Shown here piece by piece: positions 10,386 through 19,457 of a stretch of DNA of 38,991 bases. The notes under the pieces are model-generated. The model did not search any database. It worked only from the letters and a program-made list of their open reading frames with translations, and was not told the DNA's origin. Each line of letters starts with the position of its first letter. The first letter of the stretch is position 1. A program made the position numbers and the translations under genes. The stretch comes from Saprolegnia diclina VS20. Its lineage: Eukaryota > Oomycota > Saprolegniomycetes > Saprolegniales > Saprolegniaceae. Location of the stretch: NCBI RefSeq assembly GCF_000281045.1, contig NW_008246072.1, positions 927,256-966,246 on the forward strand. The letters are read 5' to 3'.

Positions 10386-11375
10386 ATGACGCGTGTGGAA
10401 AGGTCGAGAAGCTTGGATAGCGGCGCTGAGCAAGCAAGCGGCAAGAAGGAAGGAATGCCTGTCACAGCGACGCCTCTCGGTCCCGCCGTGAGCATGGGCA
10501 CGGGGCGCCCGCAGCTCACGTGGGATCTCGTGTTTGAGATGAGCGACGTGAGCGGGCACGTGCGTCGCCACTTGCTTCGCGTCTACACAACCCTTGGACT
10601 TATGGTACTCTTTGCCGCTATTGGCGTCCTCCTCGACTTGCGCTGGCCCGTACATCCGGCCATCACGGGGCTCGTCATCGGGTTGCCACTTTTGTTTGCC
10701 ATCATGTGCACGCCGCCCGCGCGGCTCGCCTTTCGCCTGACATGTGCGATGCTCCTAGCCACCTCCATGGGCGCCAGCATCGGCAACTCAGTGCAGCACG
10801 CCCTCGCCATCGACCCGGCCCTCATCGGTCTCGCCTTGTACCATCCTCTCTCCTCTTGGCCGATGCACTCACTCTTGTCTAGTGGCTGCACAACGTTGAT
10901 TTTTGTCACGATGAGTCTCTGCGCTTATTTCGGTGCGTGGCACCAGTGACTATGTGGTACTATCGCATTTGTGCTACATTAGCCACGCACCGGGCCTCGT
11001 TCTTCCTCTACGGGTTCCTCTCGTCAGCATTGCTGCCGCTGATTGTCCTCAGTGTCGCCGCCGACTTTATCCACTCGCCCTTCCTCGTCTATGTCAGCCT
11101 CGTACGTCGCTACTTCATGGATGTTTCAACGGTATTCAAGATGGGAGTAGTATGCCGGTCTTTTGCTCTTCTCGCTCTTCATCATCGTCGACACCCAGCT
11201 CATGATTGAGCGTGCCATCTGCGGCGAAGACGACTTTGTGTGGCATGCGCTCGACCTCTTCCTCGGTACAGTTGCGATATCGTGGTCCATGGAGCCGCTC
11301 ATGAACACATGAGTAGATGTCATCAACATTTTCGTGCGCATTTTGGCCATTTTCAACGTCACGAACGACGACTAA
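10386..11375 (+). CDS. BI-1: Bax inhibitor-1 family protein (TMBIM6-like), copy 2
   Basis: Tandem paralog of the gene at 8754, spliced length 264 aa. Exons: 10386-10837, 10883-10932, 10983-11101, 11151-11265, 11317-11375. The internal exons (50, 119 and 115 nt) are exactly as long as those of copy 1, which confirms both models. Hallmarks are DTQLMIE and WHALDLFLDVINIF. The N-terminus before the shared QLTWDLVFEMSDVSGHVRR region is unrelated to copy 1 apart from that block. The C-terminus stops at NVTNDD and lacks the long acidic tail of copy 1. It is convergent with the acyltransferase at 11491, with 115 bp between stop codons. Confidence 0.93.
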
Positions 11376-11490
11376 CCGTGTAATCCCAAGGGACTCGATC
11401 CATACTTGCTCAACACCCAACGCAGACTCGCAAGAAGCGCGGATGCCTCGTTTCCACACAACTAAAATCGTGTCATATAGTCTGTTTGTC

Positions 11491-12430
11491 TTACGTGGCA
11501 AACCGGGCCCGCAGCGCCCGCGAGTAGTTGAGCCCGCCGGGGTTGGTCGCGGCCATCAAGCGCGCGTACTCGTGGCTCACGCGCAGCGCATACTGCTCGG
11601 GCGACTCGCCTTTCTCTTGGTGCAATGGCTTGCCAAAGATCACGGACGCCTTGACCGGCATTGGAAGCACGGGCAGCATCGCAGTCCACATCCATGTCCA
11701 CATTTTGATTTGGAGAAAGAGCCAGCCAATGTAGCCTGGGAGCGCGATCAAGTAGTCGTACAACTTGGAGAGGTACGTGATGTTGAGGAGGAAGAAGAGC
11801 GGGTTGAACACCATCTCTTGCATGTTTTCAACCACGACTGGGATGATGACGGCGTCGGCTTCGATCGCGAGCTCGGCAAACCCTTTGCGCAAGTGACCCT
11901 TGGACGACTGCCTACAACAAACCTCATACGAGACTCGGCACCAACACAGCACTCGTACCAGTTGACGGTATACGCATTCTCGTGGCCCATGAGGGCTTCC
12001 TCAGCACCACCCGGAATAACCATGCACGCGCGGTGGCCACGCTCGTAGGCCGCGAGCGCATTGGCGCGCGTGCCCTGGATACAGCCAAAGGCCTTGAGCC
12101 ATGGGCAGCACGTCACGAGCGTCCGATGCATGAGCCCGACAGGCACTTCGTCCATGATCTGGCGCACCGACATGCCTGTGAGCGTGATGTCCCAGTTGTG
12201 GTTCGAGTGGTAGCCAACAAAGAGAATGCGAGCGTCCTTTTTCGTCGGGATGTTCTCGGCGCCTACAGATCGCCAAACATGGCGTCGACTTGGGATGGAG
12301 GATCGCGCGTACCGATGATGGTCCAGGCGTAAAAGGAGACGAAGAGCGGGTAAATATGGCGGTACACAAAGGCGTACACAGGGTTCTTGGTCACGTCGTG
12401 GTAGAGCGGGCGGTCGATGGCGTCGACCAT
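11491..12430 (-). CDS. LPLAT/MGAT-like acyltransferase A
   Basis: Membrane O-acyltransferase-like protein of the lysophospholipid acyltransferase superfamily, closest in motif layout to TMEM68/DGAT2-type enzymes, which esterify mono- or diacylglycerol. The spliced length is 280 aa. Exons: 12313-12430, 11959-12262, 11491-11911. An N-terminal membrane helix precedes FVGYHSNHNWD, whose His58 and Asp64 form the H-x5-D catalytic pair. Next is PGGAEEA, then a GFAELAIEA..VIIPVV core with ENMQEMVFNP, and a hydrophobic hairpin. The ATG at 12430 is the first consistent with the other copies. It is the first of four tandem copies (others at 13553, 14802, 15983). The acyl acceptor is unknown. Confidence 0.88.
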
Positions 12431-13119
12431 CGCGAAGTCCTCGGTCGCGGCGAAATTGCACTTTGACGCCCTTCGCCCTACAAACTTCAAGTGCAAACTG
12501 GGACATGCCGGGTTATAAAGCAGCGATCTTTTGGTTGCGACTCGTTAATCGAGTTCCTGGAGCAATCAGCGGACAGACACGCGTCGTCGATCGCAGCCTT
12601 CGTCCCAAGTGCCGTCCATGGCAACGACAACAACGACGAGTGCACTTCATCGAATGCCTTTGCTTCGGCAGCTTAGTGTACACTTGGTGCTGAAGGGCTA
12701 TACAGTGAATGCTGTACGTGGCAGTCTCCTACTATGCAGCCAATTTCGAGAAAGGCCGCTGTGGTAGCCTTTCTACAGTGACGGCGTGAGGATGAGGTGG
12801 TCTTACGCTTTGAACGTCCCTGGAGCGCATGCGGCTTCCGCCAGCTGAAGGCGCCACGCCGCTGTGGCTACTCGTTGCTGCTAACGCTGACCGGATCGCA
12901 CTGTCGTGTCGACAGGAGGCGCGGTTGCGTATCTTTTCACACGATTTCATCTTTTTCTAAATAGTATAGTCTAGAAATCATGTATAAATAGTGTCATACA
13001 AAATATACTGTTCTGGGTGGCAGTCGACCATGCTGCCGAGCTTTGTTCGGACCTTCTCGGTAGGACGACGATGGCGATGGCGATGGCGTCTCATGGGCGT
13101 GGCGTAGAGAGCGAGCACG
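12431..13119. other. Divergent promoter region, acyltransferase A / BolA
   Basis: About 690 bp between acyltransferase A (-) and BolA (+). It contains the Inr-FPR-like motif of acyltransferase A at 12452-12467, AT-rich runs near 12955-13005 and a (GATGGC)n-like run near 13070 just upstream of BolA. No further gene is supported. Confidence 0.5.
12452..12467 (-). promoter_or_regulatory. Shared upstream motif, possible Inr-FPR, acyltransferase A
   Basis: On the minus strand GTCAAAGTGCAATTTC lies about 35 nt before the ATG. The same CAAAGTGCAATT core precedes acyltransferase D (16941-16956). It resembles the TCA..NCAATTT frame of the oomycete Inr-FPR consensus. Conservation between paralogs and position suggest a core promoter; this is inference. 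Confidence 0.45.
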
Positions 13120-13512
13120 ATGGCGACGACCGATGGCTCGATCTTCAGCGCGATCCAGACCAAGCTGGCCGCGGCCTTTGCGCCCACGCATCTCCAAGTG
13201 CTCAACGAGAGCTACATGCACAACGTGCCAAAGGGCTCTGAGACGCACTTCAAGGTCAGCGCTTCATCCAACGATAGGCGCGCTCACCATATACGTATGT
13301 AGGTGATTGTGGTCTCGGACCACTTTGAGGGCAAGCCGCTCCTCCAGCGCCATCGCATGGTCAACGCCGTCTTGGACGACGAGCTCACGAAGGGCGGCGT
13401 CCACGCGCTCTCGATCCAGAGCAAGACGCCGTCGCAGTGGGAGGCCAACAGCACTGTGCGCCCATCGCCGACGTGCCAGGGCGGCATGAAGCACGAGAAG
13501 AAGACGCCGTAA
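13120..13512 (+). CDS. BolA-like protein
   Basis: Small BolA-family protein of 114 aa. Exons: 13120-13254 and 13303-13512; the intron is 48 nt (GTCAGC...ATGTAG). BolA proteins pair with monothiol glutaredoxins to handle [2Fe-2S] clusters in iron-sulfur delivery or iron signalling. The family core is unmistakable: [21 protein letters not shown], then [11 protein letters not shown] and [14 protein letters not shown], with [15 protein letters not shown] at the end. The His of RHRMVN is the conserved cluster ligand candidate. There is no long presequence, so localisation is open. It is transcribed against the flanking acyltransferases, and its stop codon is only 40 bp from that of copy B, so the two 3' untranslated regions probably overlap. 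Confidence 0.92.
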
Positions 13513-13552
13513 GACACGATACAGGCAATATGACGTGCTTTCAAATGTAAAG

Positions 13553-14495
13553 CTATCTCGACTGTCTCGACGCGCCGCGACGCCGGCGGAACCGATCGCC
13601 GAGAGCTCGTGCATAGTCGAGGCCGCCCGGGTTGGCGCGCGCGAGAAGCTGGGCGTATTTGCGTTCAACGCGCTTGGCAAAAGCAACTGCCGACTCATGC
13701 TTCCGCGGCTTGAGCGCTGGCCCAAAGCGCAGCGTGGTCCGCACCGGCAGCGGAATGCTCGTGCCGCAGTTGAGCGTCAGCCAGAGCACGCCCTTGATCT
13801 GCCAGAAGGTCCAGCCAATGCCGTACGGCAGGCGCATGAGGTAGTTGTACGCATGCGAGAGGCGCGTGATGTTGCAGAGGAAGAAGATCGGGTTGAAGCA
13901 CATTTCTTGCTGGTTCTGGATGACAATGGGCACGACCACGGCGTTGGCAGCGATGGCGAGCTTGGCAAACCCGGTCCGCGGTCGCCCCGACGTCGACTTC
14001 CTACGCCGATGTGATATTGCTGTGTCGTACGCGATTGCGGCATGTACCAGTCGACCTTGTACGCATTTTCAAAGCCAGCGACAGCCTCTTCGGCGCCACC
14101 TGGCAGGACAATGCACGCGCGGTGGCCCTGCTCGTACGCGGCGAGAGCGTTGGCCGTGGTCCCAGGAATGCAGCCCATGCGGCGCAGCCACGGGTGGAAC
14201 ATCATGATCGTTCGGTGCAAGAGCCCAATGGGCGCTTCGCCAATCGCGTCCTTGATCGCCATGCTCATCATCATGATGTCCCAGTTGTGGTCCGAGTGGT
14301 AGCCCACAAAGAGCATGCGGCGCGTCGGGTCTGCGGGCAAATGCTCGTCGCCTGCATAACGTTCATCGGCTTACAGTGCTGTCAAGTAGAGACATCTCTA
14401 CCTTCGACAGACCACGCAAAGAACCACACGAGCAGCGGGTACACGTACGCATAGAGGAGCGCGTACGGCCACGACGCAGCGTGGTCGACGCGCAT
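13553..14495 (-). CDS. LPLAT/MGAT-like acyltransferase B
   Basis: Second of the four tandem acyltransferases, 281 aa. Exons: 14402-14495, 14048-14351, 13553-14000. The first exon encodes one membrane helix ending in WSVEG. Exon 2 carries FVGYHSDHNWD (His50/Asp56, the H-x5-D pair), MGCIPGTTANALAAYEQGHRAC and LPGGAEEAVAGFENAY. Exon 3 has the GFAKLAI..VVVPIVIQNQQEMCFNP core, a hydrophobic hairpin and a basic Arg-rich tail (RFRRRRGASRQSR) not shared by copies A and C. The first intron ends in CAG, one of only three non-TAG acceptors I placed. The enzyme class is well supported; substrates are not deducible. Confidence 0.88.
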
Positions 14496-14801
14496 CGTGT
14501 TGGCTTGTCCACAACGTGGCGAGTTTTATTTTTTAACTTTAAATTGTAATTGTTTTATTGCCGTCCGGATAACATACAAAACCGAGGGACAATCCAACGG
14601 CAGATGCAGCTTCTGCTATATTATTTTACTGCGTAAGACGAGAAAGGGCAATCTCAATTTTGACAATAGCGTCAAGATCGTCAAGTACAATCGCTCCAAA
14701 TTGTAAAGATCCCCGGAAAGATCCCTCGAATATGTTCGCTGGGATTAGGGAAATATTTTCGTTGTGTTTATAGAAATCATAGTACCGATACTAGAGACGA
14801 G
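14496..14801. other. Intergenic region between acyltransferases B and C
   Basis: 306 bp, AT-rich relative to the genes, between the start of copy B and the stop of copy C. It should hold the promoter of B and the 3' end of C. No conserved Inr-FPR match is obvious for copy B. Confidence 0.45.
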
Positions 14802-15712
14802 TTAGCGACCAAACCGTGCTTGGAGCGCGCGGGTGTAGTTGAGACCACCGGGCTGCTCGGTGGCTAGCATCGCAGCATAGCTCGACGCAACGCGGTGGGC
14901 AAACGCCGCCGCCGACTCGTGCTGAAGCGGTTGCAGCGGTGGGCCAAACTTGAGCGTTGCTTTCACGGGCAGCGGAATGCTCGATCCAAAAGAGAAGAGC
15001 AGCCACAGCACTTGCTTGAGCTGCCAGAGGAACCAACCAATGCCAAGCGGTAGCGTCATGAGCGTATCGTAGACGCGCGAGAGACCCGAGACGTTGCTCA
15101 GGAAAAAGACGGGGCTAAAGCACATTTCTTGGGCGTTCTGCACGACGACGGGCACAATGACCCCGCCGGCTTGCAGGACGACCTCGGCAAACCCCGTCCG
15201 GTCGCGTCCCGACGCCGACTTCCTACAATAACGTTAGTGTTCTGCGCCGCCATGATGGGAACAAAACCAGTTGACGGTGTAGGCATTTTCAAACCCCGCG
15301 ACGGCTTCTTCCACACCACCTGGTAGCACGAGGCAGGCGCGATGGCCACGCTGGTAGGCGTCGGCGGCATTAGCGCGCGTGCCCTCGACGCCGCCAAGGT
15401 ACGACACCCACGGGCTGAGCGCCACGTAGGCCGAGTGCATGAGCCCAACTGGCGGCTCGCCCAAAGCATCCTTGATCGCCATCGCCATCATGAGGACGTC
15501 CCAGTTGTGTGTCGTGTGGTAGCCCACAAAAAGGATCTTCGTCGACGTGTCCTTGGGTAGATGCTCGTGCCCTACAGAAGTGACAGGACGACACGGCGTC
15601 TCTGCTGCATACCTTGGACTGTCCAGTCAAACCAGGTTACGAGGAGCGGGTAGAGGGACGTGTACAGCACGCGGTAGAGCCATGTCGACGCATAGTCCAC
15701 GGGCTTGGCCAT
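14802..15712 (-). CDS. LPLAT/MGAT-like acyltransferase C
   Basis: Third tandem copy, 274 aa, the shortest of the four. Exons: 15613-15712, 15268-15571, 14802-15222. Intron 1 is 41 nt and intron 2 is 45 nt with a GTTTTG donor. Motifs: FVGYHTTHNWD (His52/Asp58), GTRANAADAYQRGHRAC, LPGGVEEAVAGFENAY, and VIVPVVVQNAQEMCFSP after the second intron. One difference is GVEEA in place of the GAEEA seen in the other three copies, next to the presumed acyl-phosphate binding block. The N-terminal helix ends in WTVQG. A long inverted repeat lies in its upstream region (15770-15844). Confidence 0.88.
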
Positions 15713-15769
15713 GTCGTCTTCAAGCCGCTTCTTCCGCTATACGACGCGGCTTCACGAGGGCCAATAAGG

Positions 15770-15844
15770 TGGCAAGACGTTACGACCCCATGCGAATGCC
15801 TTTCATGTATTTTGGCGATTGCATGGGATCGTAACGTCTTGCCA
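15770..15844. repeat. Long imperfect inverted repeat (28/27 nt arms)
   Basis: The left arm (15770-15797, beginning TGGCAAGACGTTACGA) and right arm (15818-15844) are reverse complements except for one substitution and one extra base, across a 20-nt spacer. It lies 58 nt upstream of the acyltransferase C start codon and about 140 bp past the stop of D. CCAAT-like sequences flank both sides. It could be a miniature transposon remnant, a regulatory hairpin or a terminator-like structure for D. Confidence 0.75.
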
Positions 15845-15982
15845 ACGACAGTACTGCGGGTCCAGCCAATCGATCTGCGCCAGGGACGTGCCACGTCATG
15901 ATTTCGTTTTGTGGTCGGATTCGATTCAAAAATTGACTGGATGGTTTCACGATCCAACTTGTTGAAATGCTACGTCATCACT

Positions 15983-16926
15983 CTACTTGGGTTGTCGTGA
16001 CGGGGCCAACCGGGCTTGCACAGCCCGCGTGTAGTCGAGACCACCGGGGTTTTCGCGGTGCAGAAATTGTCGGTACGCTGTTTCGACGCGCCGGGCAAAG
16101 ACCGCGGGGGACTCGGCCTTTCGTGGTCGCAACGCCTTGCCAACCTTGAGCGTTGCTTTCACCGGCATCGGGATACTTGTCGGGAACGTCAGCGTCATCC
16201 ACAGAGCCAATTTGAGCTGGAGAAAGACCCACCCGACGCCGTAGGGCAAGGCGAGTAAATGATCGTACGCGCGTGAGAGCCCCGTGACGTTCACAAGGTA
16301 GAAGAGCGGGTTAAAGTACATTTCCTGGGCGTTCTGGACGACGACCGGGACGACGACGCACTTGGCGTCCATGGCGAGTTCGGCAAACCCCGTGCGCACG
16401 CGACCCGAAGACGATTTCCTAGTTATCCCATAAAACTGAGTTGCTGTTGCTCCCATCACATCCGGCGTACCAGTCGACCGTGTAGGCGTGTTCAAAGCCA
16501 GCGACCGCTTCTTCAGCACCGCCCGGGATCACCATGCACGCTCGGTGCCCGCGGTTGTACATCTCCAAAACGTTTTGCCGTGTGCCCTGGATCGCCCCGA
16601 GGAGGCGCAGCCACGGGTTGAGAGCCACGAGAGTCCTGTGCATGATACCGACAGGAGCTTCGTCGAGGACATCGCGGAGCGACATGCCCGTGAGGAGGAG
16701 GTCCCAATTGTGCGTCGTGTGGTAGCCGACAAAGAGGATCCGCGTCGCCTTGTCTTTTGGAATGTGCTCGTGTCCTAGTCGACGCGTCAATGTGGAGAAT
16801 ATCGTCTTTTGTGCTACCTTCAATGGACCATTGAAAGAGCACCGAGAGAAACGCGTAGAGAGTCGTGTAGACAAAGATGTAGAACGCGTTGGCCGAAAAG
16901 TCGACAAAGCCGGCCGAGCGCGCCAT
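15983..16926 (-). CDS. LPLAT/MGAT-like acyltransferase D
   Basis: Fourth tandem copy, 282 aa. Exons: 16818-16926, 16471-16774, 15983-16418. Exon 1 encodes a hydrophobic helix ending in WSIEG. Exon 2 gives GHEHIPKDKATRILFVGYHTTHNWD, with His55 and Asp61 as the H-x5-D pair, then GTRQNVLEMYNRGHRAC and IPGGAEEAVAGFEHAY. Exon 3 has GFAELAMDAKCVVVPVVVQNAQEMYFNP and a hydrophobic hairpin. It ends in LAPSRQPK. Upstream (16941-16956, minus strand) is the CAAAGTGCAATT motif shared with copy A. The enzyme class is well supported; the acceptor lipid is unknown. Confidence 0.88.
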
Positions 16927-17837
16927 GCTCTCGACGTCGCCAATTGCACTTTGCCGAGAGGGTGTCGTCGAAACATTTCCGTGGGTGACACCCCATACTG
17001 AAATCCAGTCGCCAAATCACGAAACCTGGGACAAGCGCTCGATCTTCCAGCACTTTGCAGCAGAACTCTGTACGTACACGAAGACGGTAGAGACCCTACA
17101 CAAGAGAGCGGCGACGCGCTGCTCGAATGCCGACATCGCTCAGTACTCGCACGTGCCGCGTACGACCGACCGGTAGACGGCAAGAACGACCGTGCCTTGA
17201 ACGCCGTCCGCCAGCACAACCGGTTGACAGAAGGGATGCTGCTTGTCGAGACACGAATTTCGCACCATCAAGTCGTCTGCGCCACAACCAAATGCACAGC
17301 GTTGACGTCGTGCTTGCGAATATTGTCCTTGGTGTTTGAATCGCTTGTTCAGGCGAAACTACCACGACGATGGCCAGGAGCATGCGGTGATAACGTAGCG
17401 TCACGTCACTCTGGAGACCGTTCAGTGGACGTATGGAATAGCGTCCATCTCCAAGATGACGAAACGACCAGGTTTAACAGTCATCAACGGTTCAAGACAC
17501 GGCAACCCGACGTCGCCATGCTGAGCGAGCAGATGTTATGTGCCATTAAACCCATGCAAAAGGCCATTCGCGAGGTCCATACACGCGGGTTGTGCGTCAC
17601 CTCTTGGTGTCGATCGCCGTCCTTTCCACCAAGGGGATACTTTATTTTTCTTGTTCGCACATACAACTGACGATATGTACACGGGACTATTCCTTACGCT
17701 CCAGACGCCGTTGAATCTGTAGTTTGAGCCAAAACTTCGCTTTTCCTGCGCCGACCAATCCGCGCACGCTCGAAGTTCGAAGCAACGATGACCGACGTGG
17801 CAACGTCCGCAGATTTCTACCACCGGCGCCGACGACG
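16927..17837. other. Divergent intergenic region, acyltransferase D / M14-like gene
   Basis: About 910 bp between divergent genes. Near its left end (16941-16956) lies the CAAAGTGCAATT motif shared with acyltransferase A. A frame on the minus strand stays open for some distance above the ATG of D but has no domain. In the M14-like gene's frame no ATG occurs upstream of 17838. Nothing else is supportable. Confidence 0.45.
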
Positions 17838-19034
17838 ATGGCCGACCGCTGGACGTGGGCCGCGCTGCTCATCGCGATCGTCTTGCGCACGCTATGGAAG
17901 TCGCGCTTTGAGGGCGTGATGGACTCGCCGTACTTGACGTACTTTGCCGACGACTACTTGGAGGCGCGGACGCGCTTCCGCTACGCAGCGACCCACGCCG
18001 GCGCCGAGCTGCACACGATTCCATACCCGGTCGACGATGCAGCGTACCCCGACCTCTCGATTGACGTGGCGATACTCCGCGGCAGTACCTCGCACCTCGT
18101 GCTGCATCTCTCGGGCACGCACGGCGTCGAGGGCTTTGCGGGCAGCGCGATCCAGTCGGCGTTTCTCGCCAACCTCTCAGCGCTGCCCGAGAACGAACAT
18201 CGCCCGACGATCGTGCTCGTGCATGGCGTCAATCCATATGGCTTTGCGGCCCTCCGGCGCGTGAACGAGCACAACGTCGACTTGAACCGCAACTACTTGA
18301 GCGCGAGTGCGTTCGCCGCCAAGCGGGCGGCCGACCCGAACGCCCATGGGTACGCGGACCTCGAGCCCGCGCTCAACCCGCGCGAGCCTGTGCTGTTCCC
18401 GTTCCTCTTTTACCCGCGCATGCTGCAAGTCATCGCCACCATGGGCTACACGGCCGCGAAGCGCGCGGTTGTCTCGGGCAACTACCACTTTCCAAAGGGC
18501 TTGAGCTACGGCGGCCAGCACATCGAACCCAGCCACACGCTCTTACGCACGTTTGTCGCTGCACACGTTGACTTGGAGGCGGTCACGCATGCCGTGCTGC
18601 TCGACGTGCACACGGGGCTCGGTCCGTGCGGCGCCGATACCCTTGTCATCGGGTCGCGCGTGCTCGATGTGCCCACAGTGACCAGCACCCTCTTTCCCGA
18701 CTATCAGGCGCCCGACAACAACGCAGCGTGGGCTGGCTACGATGCGACGACGGGCACCGCCGTGTCGGGCTACGAGACGTGGTTCTCGGAGGCTGCGCGC
18801 ACGGTCACCGTCATGCAAGAGATGGGCACCGTCCAGTCGCTCGCCGTGCTGGCCGCCCTCCGCGCCGAGAACGCGGCCACGCATCACGACCCCGCAAATC
18901 GAAACATTGCCGCCGAGTCACTCCGCGATGTCTTCTACCTCCGCGACGACCCGCAGTGGCAGCACGACGTCGCATCCCGCGGCCTCACAGTGCTGCACCA
19001 GGCCATCGCCCACGTGGGTCTCCTCGGAGCCTAG
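17838..19034 (+). CDS. M14-like zinc hydrolase (DUF2817 family)
   Basis: Intronless gene encoding 398 aa, starting at the first in-frame ATG; the frame is open upstream but without ATG. A hydrophobic helix near the start (TWAALLIAIVLRTLW) suggests a signal anchor. The rest matches the DUF2817 group of carboxypeptidase-A-like (M14 fold) hydrolases. The zinc ligands are visible as THGVEGFAGS (His95, Glu98) and DVHTG (His258), and the catalytic glutamate candidate is Glu328 in QEMG. NVDLNRNY supplies the Asn-Arg substrate-binding pair of the M14 fold. It probably cleaves an amide bond in a peptide or acylated amino compound; members are rarely characterised. It is convergent with the aspartyl-tRNA synthetase gene. 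Confidence 0.85.
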   Translation: MADRWTWAALLIAIVLRTLWKSRFEGVMDSPYLTYFADDYLEARTRFRYAATHAGAELHTIPYPVDDAAYPDLSIDVAILRGSTSHLVLHLSGTHGVEGFAGSAIQSAFLANLSALPENEHRPTIVLVHGVNPYGFAALRRVNEHNVDLNRNYLSASAFAAKRAADPNAHGYADLEPALNPREPVLFPFLFYPRMLQVIATMGYTAAKRAVVSGNYHFPKGLSYGGQHIEPSHTLLRTFVAAHVDLEAVTHAVLLDVHTGLGPCGADTLVIGSRVLDVPTVTSTLFPDYQAPDNNAAWAGYDATTGTAVSGYETWFSEAARTVTVMQEMGTVQSLAVLAALRAENAATHHDPANRNIAAESLRDVFYLRDDPQWQHDVASRGLTVLHQAIAHVGLLGA

Positions 19035-19457
19035 TGTCTATGGCAGGATGCGCGATACTAGCTGCACCGTCTCGTTGGCAATACGAACACGCTGCCCAAC
19101 ACCGTCTCCTGTGCATTGGCTTCGCTCACATCGCAAGAACAGAATGCCGATCGTAGCATGAGCTGTGTGCCAGGATGCACTGGGTGTATGGCATGATGGG
19201 ACCATAACGGGCTGAGCGCCAGGTAGAAGAAAGAGGCTAATGCATCTTTTCCCGGCGAAACGCGGCGTGACGACGTCGACGCACTGCCCAAGAAGGTTCC
19301 ACGGCAGTACAGTCCTGTGTAGTATCGGAATACGATGGATGACGTGATCCACGACAACTTGTCCACACTTCTGACCCGATCCATCCATCTGCCAGACGCG
19401 ACTCTGAAGGAGAAAGACGTGTATTGCCAATGGCACATATCGTGGAAATGCTGGCAC
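19035..19457. other. Convergent 3' intergenic region
   Basis: 423 bp between the stops of the M14-like gene (+) and the aspartyl-tRNA synthetase gene (-). No gene, repeat or conserved motif is visible. Confidence 0.45.

Noticed and set aside
16950-17404. Minus-strand open frames upstream of acyltransferase D
   Set aside because: No domain, no similarity to the other acyltransferase copies, and not needed for a full-length protein.
17724-17837. 38-residue N-terminal extension of the M14-like hydrolase
   Set aside because: It would begin with TTG; the first ATG in frame is 17838 and is followed by a sensible signal-anchor helix.
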